Of a DNA stretch of 64,000 nt, positions 1-6,781 are shown one piece after another; position 1 is the first letter of the stretch, and every line of letters begins with the position of its first letter. The translations under genes and the position numbers were made by a program. The stretch is from Pseudomonadota bacterium (lineage in GTDB: Bacteria > Pseudomonadota > Gammaproteobacteria > Steroidobacterales > Steroidobacteraceae): positions 157,778 through 221,777 of the forward strand of contig JAFEDS010000022.1 in assembly GCA_018241505.1 (NCBI GenBank). Direction: 5' to 3'. The notes under the pieces are model-generated. The model was not told where the DNA came from and did no database searches. It saw only the letters and a list, made by a program, of their open reading frames with translations.

Positions 1-64
1 GCAGTCGGAGCAGGCAATGGTCATGGCCGAGCCATAGCAAGAAGCACGCCCGATGGCCTGCTTC

Positions 65-78
65 ATAACACATGTTAT
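65..78. promoter_or_regulatory. Short inverted repeat upstream of the respiratory operon (possible operator)
   Basis: Arms ATAACA and TGTTAT flank a CA spacer about 50 bases before the first gene of the 18-gene run. It is the only obvious symmetric element in the leader. No regulator is recognised from it, and a 6-bp repeat can arise by chance. Confidence 0.25.
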
Positions 79-126
79 ATCCAGGCTTTGCCGCGATTTG
101 GGTATGACGGTTGCTGCGAGCCAGCC

Positions 127-1929
127 ATGAGTGAGACAGTCGGTGACTTCCTGGTCGAGCGGCTGCACGCGTGGGGCGTGCGTGTGATGTTTGGTTATCC
201 GGGCGACGGCATTAATGGCGTGTTTGGCGCCTTGAACCGCGCCAAAGGCAAGATCCGTTTCATACAAGCCCGGCACGAAGAGATGGCGGCGTTCATGGCG
301 AGCGCGTACGCCAAGTTCACGGGAGAGCTGGGAGTGTGCATCGCGACTTCAGGGCCGGGAGCCTCCCACCTGGTAACCGGTCTCTACGACGCGCGTCTCG
401 ATCACATGCCGGTGCTGGCAATCACCGGACAGCAGGCCCGCGCCGCACTCGGTGGACACTATCAACAGGAAGTGGATCTACCCAGCTTGTATAAAGATGT
501 GGCCGGGGCCTTCGTGCAACAAGCTGCTTCGGCGCCCCAGGTCAGGCACCTCGTTGACAGGGCGATCCGCATCGCAGTCGCCGAGCGCCGGGTTACCGCG
601 ATCATCCTGCCGAACGATCTACAGGAAAGTCCGTACGAAGATCCGCCACGCGCCCATGGAACTGTGCACTCAGGTATCGGGTACATGCGCCCCCGCACGC
701 TGCCACAGGAAACAGAGCTGCGCCGCGCCGCGGAAGTGCTGAACAGCGGCAAGAAGGTCGCGATGTTGGTCGGCGCGGGAGCACTCGGGGCCACCGACGA
801 GGTCATTGCCGTAGCCGATCGGCTCGGCGCCGGAGCCGCCAAGGCGCTGCTCGGCAAGGCCGTACTCCCGGACGATCTGCCCTGGGTGACGGGCTCCATC
901 GGACTGTTGGGAACCGAGCCCAGCTACGAGCTCATGAACGAGTGCGACACGCTCCTGATGATCGGCTCGGGATTTCCCTATTCGGAATTTTTGCCGCAGG
1001 AAGGCAAGGCGCGCGGCGTTCAGATCGACATCGCCGCGGACATGTTGTCTTTGCGGTATCCGATGGAAGTCAACCTGACAGGCGACGCGGCGGAAACCTT
1101 GCGCGCCCTGCGGCCGTTGCTGGAATCGAAATCCGACGGCTCCTGGCGCGCAGGTATCGCCAAAAGCATGGATAAATGGTGGCGTAAGCTGGAAGAGCGC
1201 GCCATGCAACCGGCCGTCCCTGTGAATCCTCAGCGGGTCACCTGGGAACTGTCGCCACGCCTGCCCGATCGGGTCATTCTGACCAGCGACTCGGGCTCGT
1301 GCGCCAACTGGTATGCGCGCGATCTCAAGATCCGCCGCGGCATGATGGCTTCGCTTTCCGGCGGTCTCGCCTCCATGGGCGCGGCTGTGCCCTATGCCAT
1401 TGCCGCCAAATTTGCACATCCCGATCGGCCCGTCATTGCGCTCGTGGGCGATGGGGCAATGCAAATGAACAACATGGCCGAGCTGATTACCGTGTCCAAG
1501 TACTGGCGGGAATGGGCCGACCCGCGCTGGATTGTCTGTGTGTTCAACAACGAGGACCTGAACCAGGTTACCTGGGAACAACGGGTCATGGAAGGCGACC
1601 CGAAGTTCGAGGCGTCGCAGGACATTCCGAACGTTCCCTACCACCGGTTCGCGGAGCTCATCGGCCTGGAGGGGATTTTCGTCGACCGCCCGGATGCGCT
1701 GGGTGCGGCCTGGGATCGGGCGCTGGCCGCCCGGCGCCCGGTCGTGTTGGAAGTCAAGACGGACCCGGAGGTCCCACCCCTGCCGCCTCATATCAAATTC
1801 GAGCAGGCCGTGAAGTTCTCCAGGGCGCTCCTCAAAGGCGATCCGCGCGAAGGCGCGATGATCAAGGGAACCGCAAGACAGGTACTGGCGTCGATCCTGC
1901 CTGGCTCGCGCGACCACGACAATGAGTGA
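127..1929 (+). CDS. Thiamine-diphosphate-dependent enzyme, acetolactate synthase / pyruvate oxidase family
   Basis: A 600-residue protein with the three-domain layout of ThDP enzymes (N-terminal pyrimidine-binding, central, C-terminal pyrophosphate-binding). The catalytic glutamate lies in RHEE near residue 51. The diphosphate/Mg motif is GDG at 441-443 with NN at 474-475. The family decarboxylates 2-oxo acids and passes the C2 unit to a carbonyl acceptor, oxygen or a quinone; the sequence does not show which. An upstream in-frame start at 88 exists, but homology-like sequence (MSETVGDFLVERL) begins at 127. It is the first gene of a run of 18 and overlaps the next by 8 bases, which suggests a role in carbon oxidation rather than branched-chain amino acid synthesis. 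No regulatory small subunit is nearby. Confidence 0.85.
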   Translation: MSETVGDFLVERLHAWGVRVMFGYPGDGINGVFGALNRAKGKIRFIQARHEEMAAFMASAYAKFTGELGVCIATSGPGASHLVTGLYDARLDHMPVLAITGQQARAALGGHYQQEVDLPSLYKDVAGAFVQQAASAPQVRHLVDRAIRIAVAERRVTAIILPNDLQESPYEDPPRAHGTVHSGIGYMRPRTLPQETELRRAAEVLNSGKKVAMLVGAGALGATDEVIAVADRLGAGAAKALLGKAVLPDDLPWVTGSIGLLGTEPSYELMNECDTLLMIGSGFPYSEFLPQEGKARGVQIDIAADMLSLRYPMEVNLTGDAAETLRALRPLLESKSDGSWRAGIAKSMDKWWRKLEERAMQPAVPVNPQRVTWELSPRLPDRVILTSDSGSCANWYARDLKIRRGMMASLSGGLASMGAAVPYAIAAKFAHPDRPVIALVGDGAMQMNNMAELITVSKYWREWADPRWIVCVFNNEDLNQVTWEQRVMEGDPKFEASQDIPNVPYHRFAELIGLEGIFVDRPDALGAAWDRALAARRPVVLEVKTDPEVPPLPPHIKFEQAVKFSRALLKGDPREGAMIKGTARQVLASILPGSRDHDNE

Positions 1930-3043
1930 GCGGGCCAGCACTGCGGCCGTGAAAGGTTTGCACGCGAGCGCCTATCGAATTCCTACCGACGGTCCCGAGT
2001 CAGACGGAACTTTCAACTGGGACGCGACCACACTGGTAGTGGTGCACGTGGACGCTGGTGGTCGGCGCGGCATGGGCTACACGTATGCTGATGCGTCTAT
2101 TGCATCATTGATTACCGGGCCGCTCATGCGCGCAGTCATGGATAGAGATGCGTTCGACATCTGCGGGTGTTGGACGGCCATGCAGCGAGCAGTGCGCAAT
2201 CTCGGCCGCTCGGGGCTTGCCGCCTGCGCCATTTCTGCCATCGACACCGCGCTATGGGACTTGAAGGCCAAATTGCTGGACATCGCGCTCGCGGCCCTGC
2301 TCGGCTGCCGGCGCAGCGCCGTCCCGATCTACGGCAGCGGCGGCTTCACCAATTATTCGGACGACCAACTCCGAATGCAGTTGTCGAACTGGGCGACGCG
2401 CGACGGCTGCAAAGCCGTCAAGATGAAAATCGGCAGCGATCCGCAGCGGGATCCCGCCAGGGTGAAGGTGGCTCGAGCGGCCATTGGCGATCGAGAGTTG
2501 TTCGTGGACGCCAACGGCGCATTCTCCACGAGCCAGGCGTTGCGCTTTGCCGCATTCGCACACGAATCGCAGGTGCGCTGGTTTGAGGAGCCCGTGAGCT
2601 CCGATGACACCAGCGGGTTGCACCTCATGCGTGAGAATGCCCCGGCGGGAATGGAGATCGCAGCCGGGGAATACATCTACACACTCGACGATGCGCGGCG
2701 GTTGCTCGAAGGAACTGCAGTGGACGTATTACAAGCCGACGTCACGCGCTGCGGCGGTATTACCGGTTTTCTGAATGTGAGCGCACTCTGCGAGGCGCAC
2801 CACATTGACCTGTCTGGTCACTGCGCACCTGCTCTTCATCTTCATGTTGCCTGCGCTGCACCCCGGCTGCGCCACCTCGAATGGTTTCACGACCATGTGC
2901 GGATCGAACACCTGCTGTTTGAGGGCGCGCCCATTGCGCGCGAGGGTGCAATTCGCCCCGACCTCGGCCGGCCCGGTCACGGTCTCGAGTTCAAAGCGCG
3001 CGATGCCCGCGAATTCGCCGTACCGGCAACCCAACTGCAATGA
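1922..3043 (+). CDS. Enolase superfamily protein, mandelate racemase / acid-sugar dehydratase type
   Basis: A 373-residue protein with capping and barrel domains. The ligands and acid/base residues expected for the mandelate racemase subgroup are visible: KMK at 167-169, metal ligands D196, E222 and E250, then D273 and H300 as the Asp-His dyad. Such enzymes remove the proton alpha to a carboxylate and usually dehydrate aldonic or aldaric acids. The substrate cannot be read from the sequence. The start overlaps the ThDP gene by 8 bases and the stop overlaps the next gene by 4, so it is co-translated. With the GMC/subunit-3 pair downstream, sugar-acid catabolism is a reasonable inference. Confidence 0.83.
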   Translation: MSERASTAAVKGLHASAYRIPTDGPESDGTFNWDATTLVVVHVDAGGRRGMGYTYADASIASLITGPLMRAVMDRDAFDICGCWTAMQRAVRNLGRSGLAACAISAIDTALWDLKAKLLDIALAALLGCRRSAVPIYGSGGFTNYSDDQLRMQLSNWATRDGCKAVKMKIGSDPQRDPARVKVARAAIGDRELFVDANGAFSTSQALRFAAFAHESQVRWFEEPVSSDDTSGLHLMRENAPAGMEIAAGEYIYTLDDARRLLEGTAVDVLQADVTRCGGITGFLNVSALCEAHHIDLSGHCAPALHLHVACAAPRLRHLEWFHDHVRIEHLLFEGAPIAREGAIRPDLGRPGHGLEFKARDAREFAVPATQLQ

Positions 3044-3849
3044 AGCAGACCACCTCCAGCGCTCGCCAGCTCAATTTGAGCGCCGCTCTCCTGGGCCTGT
3101 CCGTGTTGACGGACGCGGGCGTAGAGCACTACCGCGGCTCATTTCGGAATCGGGCAATGTATGTGCCCCTGGTGAGCGCGGCCCTGACCCTCGGTGCCAG
3201 TCTCATGGGCGCCGCCGATCCGGCGCCGAAGAGTAACCGCGTCCGGGATGCCGTCTATGCGCTGGCTGCGGTGACCGGTCTTGCGGGGCTCGGATTTCAC
3301 GCCTACAACATAAGCAAACGTCCCGGTGGCTGGTCCTGGCTGAATCTCTTCTACGCGGCCCCCGTGGGCGCGCCCGGCGCCCTGGTGTTGGCTGGTCTTC
3401 TTGGGGGTGCCTCCGAATGGTTACGCGAGTGTGATCCTCACGACGCGCAGCGTGTGGGTCGGTTGCTCGCAGCCATCAGCGCTGGCGGATTCGCCGGTAA
3501 TGTTGCTGAAGTCGGCTTGTTGCACTTCCGGGGCGCCTATCAACACCCCGCTATGTTCCTGCCAGTAAGCGTACCGCCGGTCGCCGCCGCTCTGCTGACG
3601 CGCGCTGCCCTGAAACCGCCGCAGCGCGACGGATTGCTGACGCGGACCTGGTTGAAGCTGACGGCATTACTGGGTTTGGTGGGTATTGGGTTTCACGCCC
3701 GTGGCGTTTCCCGCAACATGGGCGGCTGGCGCAACTGGAGCCAGAACATTCTGAACGGGCCGCCGCTGCCGGCTCCGCCCAGCTTCACTGCACTCGCCAT
3801 TGCGGGACTGGCTGCGCTCGCGCTGCTGAAGGACCGTCCCCATGACTGA
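3040..3849 (+). CDS. Internally duplicated multi-pass membrane protein, unknown function
   Basis: A 269-residue protein with several hydrophobic spans. It is made of two related halves, about residues 20-125 and 150-262. Matching landmarks are EHYRGSFRNRAMYVPL versus LHFRGAYQHPAMFLPV, and LAGLGFHAYNISKRPGGW versus LVGIGFHARGVSRNMGGW. The conserved His in each GFHA is a possible cofactor or metal ligand, but this is only a guess. It sits between the enolase-like gene (4-base overlap) and the dehydrogenase small subunit (8-base overlap). I do not recognise the family. A membrane partner for the neighbouring dehydrogenase is one possibility. Confidence 0.7.
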   Translation: MKQTTSSARQLNLSAALLGLSVLTDAGVEHYRGSFRNRAMYVPLVSAALTLGASLMGAADPAPKSNRVRDAVYALAAVTGLAGLGFHAYNISKRPGGWSWLNLFYAAPVGAPGALVLAGLLGGASEWLRECDPHDAQRVGRLLAAISAGGFAGNVAEVGLLHFRGAYQHPAMFLPVSVPPVAAALLTRAALKPPQRDGLLTRTWLKLTALLGLVGIGFHARGVSRNMGGWRNWSQNILNGPPLPAPPSFTALAIAGLAALALLKDRPHD

Positions 3850-4489
3850 CCGGTATCCCGGCTATGACGTCCTCACCAAACGCAACTCCCCCTCATGGAA
3901 CGATCAGACACGGCGCGTGGTGGATGAGCGGCTGGCAATCGATCCCGGGCGCCATCGGTTCTGCAACGATTCCGAATGGCTGACACTGACGGCAATCTGT
4001 GAGCAGGTCGTACCGCAGCCGGCCGACCGGGCTCATCCTGTACCCATTGCAGCCATGCTGGATGAGAAGCTTTGCGCGAACTCCGGCGACGGCTACCGGA
4101 ATGGGCGCCTTCCGTCGATGCGCGAGGCGTGGCGGCGCGGCCTGCGAGCATTTGAAGCCGAGGCACGAGAGCGGCATGGATGTGCGTTTCATCAACTCGC
4201 AGCGGCCCAACAGGTAGCGCTGTTGACCGCCGTGCAGAACGGTCAGGTCGACAGTCCTGCCTGGGGTGACATGCCGCCCGCGCTCTTCTTCACCGACCGG
4301 CTGCTGCACGACATTGTGAGCGCCTATTACGCACACCCGACCGCCTGGAATGAGATCGGTTTCGGCGGTCCCGCCAGCCCCCGCGGCTATGTGCGGTTGG
4401 ATTTCGATCGCCGTGATCCGTGGGAAGCCGCTGAGGCGCGGCCCGGCAGTGAGTACCGGGCACGATCCGAAAATGCCCGCGTCGGATGA
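3842..4489 (+). CDS. Gluconate 2-dehydrogenase subunit 3 family protein
   Basis: A 215-residue protein resembling the small gamma subunit of membrane-bound FAD sugar/sugar-acid dehydrogenases, which supports the flavoprotein subunit. Recognition rests on the ICEQVVPQ segment and placement directly before a GMC oxidoreductase. Unlike typical members it has no twin-arginine or other signal peptide, so export would need a partner or the complex is cytoplasmic. It overlaps the upstream gene by 8 bases and the flavoprotein by 17. No separate cytochrome c subunit follows; the next cytochrome is the pentaheme subunit of Alternative Complex III. Confidence 0.78.
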   Translation: MTDRYPGYDVLTKRNSPSWNDQTRRVVDERLAIDPGRHRFCNDSEWLTLTAICEQVVPQPADRAHPVPIAAMLDEKLCANSGDGYRNGRLPSMREAWRRGLRAFEAEARERHGCAFHQLAAAQQVALLTAVQNGQVDSPAWGDMPPALFFTDRLLHDIVSAYYAHPTAWNEIGFGGPASPRGYVRLDFDRRDPWEAAEARPGSEYRARSENARVG

Positions 4490-6125
4490 GGCAGGCGCGC
4501 GCCCTCGCGCCATGCAAGGACGCGCGCCGGACGTCTTCAGGCGGGGCGGGTGGGTCCCGATGCGCCAATTCGGCAACGATACGGAAGTTGATTTCGCGAT
4601 TGTGGGGACTGGCGCCGGCGGCGGCACACTGGCCTGCAAGCTGTCCGAATACGGCTTCTCGGTAGTGGCCCTCGATGCGGGGCCGTACTGGCGGCCTCTC
4701 GAGGACTTCGCCTCGGATGAATACCACCAGAGCAAGCTCTACTGGAGCGACGAGCGCATTGTGGACGGCGAGAATCCGTTGCAGCTTGGTGCCAACAACT
4801 CCGGGCGCTCGGTCGGCGGCTCGACGGTGCACTTTGCGATGGTGTCGCTGCGCTTTCGACCCGAATGGTTCCGCTCCCGCAGCCAACTCGGCTATGGCGC
4901 CGACTGGCCGCTCGACTGGCGCGAGATGTGGCGTTACTACGGAGAGGTCGAGCAGTCGCTCAAGATTTCCGGTCCCGTCACTTATCCCTGGGGTCCGCGG
5001 CGCCCGCGCTACCCTTATCGAGCGCACGAGCTGAACGCCGCCGCACTGGTTTTGGCCCGAGGCGCCGAGGCGCTCGGCATCCCCTGGACTCCAACTCCGC
5101 TCGCAACACTCTCCGCGCCTCGCGACCTGGCGCACCCCTGTGTCTACCGGGGCATGTGTGTCATCGGGTGTTCCACCAATGCCAAGCAGAGCGTGTTGGT
5201 TACCTGGCTGCCGCGTGCCCTGGCCGCGGGTGCGGAGATTCGCGACCTGGCTACGGTTGGCCGTGTAGAGCACGATCAAAGCGGCCGCGTGACGGGCGTC
5301 CACTACCACCGCGAGGGCCAATGGCAGTTTCAACGGGCCCGCCATGTCGTCGTGGCCGGTTATGCGATTGAAACGCCGCGCCTGCTGTTGAATTCAGCCA
5401 CCGGCCGTTTCCCCGATGGACTGGCCAATTCCTCCGGCCTGGTCGGCCGCAATCTCATGGTGCAATCCAACCAGGCAGTGTGGGGAATCATGCAACAGGA
5501 GATCCGCTCCTACAAAGCCCCACCGTCGCTGGCCATCACCGAGCATTGGAACTACACGGATGCCGGCAAGGATTTCTTCGGGGGCTATTGTTACATGAGC
5601 CAGGGCCCTCTGCCCATTGTCTGGGCCAACACCCAGTCGGCGAAGCGGGGACTGTGGGGCGCGCCGCTGCTGCGGGAGATGGAGAAATACAACCACCAGG
5701 TGGGGCTCAAGATTGTTGGCGAATGCCTGCCGCAGGAGCGCAATCGAGTGACCTTGACGGACGAACGGGACGGGTTGGGTTTGCCCATACCGCGAGTCAC
5801 CTTCTCGTACTGCGACAATGACCGGCGCCTCATCAAGCACTCGCTTCGCTTCATGCGCCATGCGCTGGAAGCCGTGGATGCCGGCGAGATCTGGGACGAG
5901 ACCGATGACACCTGCCATCTGAACGGCACTGCACGCATGGGTTACGACCCCGAAACGAGCGTGGTCGATGCCGACTGCCGTTCCTGGGACATTCCCAATC
6001 TCTGGATTTGCGACGGCTCAGTCTTCCCCACGGTGGGAGGCGTCAACCCGTCGCTCACCATCCAGGCCCTGGCCTGTCGCACCGCCGACCGGATCAGGCA
6101 GCTCGCCGCCCGGGGAGAGCTGTAA
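4473..6125 (+). CDS. GMC-family FAD oxidoreductase (sugar or sugar-acid dehydrogenase large subunit)
   Basis: A 550-residue flavoprotein. The FAD dinucleotide fold is at the N-terminus (GTGAGGG, residues 45-51). GMC hallmarks are at the C-terminus: HLNGTARMG, and NPSLTIQALACRTADRI, where the N/H catalytic pair lies. A CVYRGMCVIGC segment near residue 225 contains two cysteines typical of the gluconate/fructose dehydrogenase branch. The start at 4473 gives a 17-base overlap with subunit 3; 4512 is also possible, and the longer frame from 4350 is overlap. No signal peptide is seen. The family oxidises an alcohol or hemiacetal and passes electrons to a cytochrome or quinone. The gene ends 5 bases before actA. 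Confidence 0.88.
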   Translation: MPASDEAGARPRAMQGRAPDVFRRGGWVPMRQFGNDTEVDFAIVGTGAGGGTLACKLSEYGFSVVALDAGPYWRPLEDFASDEYHQSKLYWSDERIVDGENPLQLGANNSGRSVGGSTVHFAMVSLRFRPEWFRSRSQLGYGADWPLDWREMWRYYGEVEQSLKISGPVTYPWGPRRPRYPYRAHELNAAALVLARGAEALGIPWTPTPLATLSAPRDLAHPCVYRGMCVIGCSTNAKQSVLVTWLPRALAAGAEIRDLATVGRVEHDQSGRVTGVHYHREGQWQFQRARHVVVAGYAIETPRLLLNSATGRFPDGLANSSGLVGRNLMVQSNQAVWGIMQQEIRSYKAPPSLAITEHWNYTDAGKDFFGGYCYMSQGPLPIVWANTQSAKRGLWGAPLLREMEKYNHQVGLKIVGECLPQERNRVTLTDERDGLGLPIPRVTFSYCDNDRRLIKHSLRFMRHALEAVDAGEIWDETDDTCHLNGTARMGYDPETSVVDADCRSWDIPNLWICDGSVFPTVGGVNPSLTIQALACRTADRIRQLAARGEL

Positions 6126-6130
6126 GTGCC

Positions 6131-6781
6131 ATGGCGCAGGTATTCGATCGCGGCACTGTGTTGGCGCTCCGGGTGGGATCCATCATCCTGCTGCTGGTTG
6201 CAGTCGCCCTGGTCTTTGCCTGGCGCTGGGGCATCGGTTATCCGCAGGCGCGAAGCGCCCCGCCTCATCAACCTCTACCGTTCAGCCATCAACATCATGT
6301 TCGTGATGACGGGATCGACTGCCGCTACTGCCACACGTCGGTGGAGAAATCAGGCTTCGCCGGCATTCCCTCGAGCGACATCTGCATGACCTGCCATTCG
6401 CAACTATTCAAGGACGTCGCCTTGTTCGAGCCGCTGCGGCAAAGCATGCGGACCGGCAACCGCCTGCATTGGACGCGGGTGCATGATCTGCCTGACTTTG
6501 TATTTTTTGATCATAGCGCACACGTGACTCATGGCGTTCCCTGCCAGGAATGTCATGGACGCATTGACCAGATGCCGCTGACGGCACGGGTGAAAACTCT
6601 GGAGATGCGGTGGTGCCTCTCCTGTCATCGCGATCCGGGGCCTCACCTGGTAAAGCCCGGCGATGTGTTCACGATGCACACGCGAGAGCCTGCCACCCCG
6701 GCTGATCAAAAGGCACTGCTTGCGTATTACAACATTCCTGACCGGCGGCGAATGACGGATTGCTCACTATGTCACCGGTGA
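6131..6781 (+). CDS. actA: Alternative Complex III subunit ActA, pentaheme cytochrome c
   Basis: A 216-residue protein with one N-terminal membrane anchor (about 12-32) and five CxxCH heme motifs: 64-68, 85-89, 138-142, 162-166 and 211-215. Extra histidines (FSHQHH, FFDHSAH) are likely distal ligands. In Alternative Complex III, a quinol:electron-acceptor oxidoreductase unrelated to cytochrome bc1, ActA is the pentaheme periplasmic subunit. Identity is firm because actBCDEF follow in order. The start at 6131 was chosen over 6008, because the anchor and heme domain begin there and the longer form would run into the GMC gene. The stop overlaps actB by 13 bases. Confidence 0.93.
   Translation: MAQVFDRGTVLALRVGSIILLLVAVALVFAWRWGIGYPQARSAPPHQPLPFSHQHHVRDDGIDCRYCHTSVEKSGFAGIPSSDICMTCHSQLFKDVALFEPLRQSMRTGNRLHWTRVHDLPDFVFFDHSAHVTHGVPCQECHGRIDQMPLTARVKTLEMRWCLSCHRDPGPHLVKPGDVFTMHTREPATPADQKALLAYYNIPDRRRMTDCSLCHR

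Noticed and set aside
670-1941. Long minus-strand open frame (423 codons) opposite the ThDP enzyme gene
   Set aside because: It is antisense to a gene with clear catalytic motifs, has a low-complexity Arg/His/Gly-rich translation and no recognisable domain; GC-rich DNA produces such frames.
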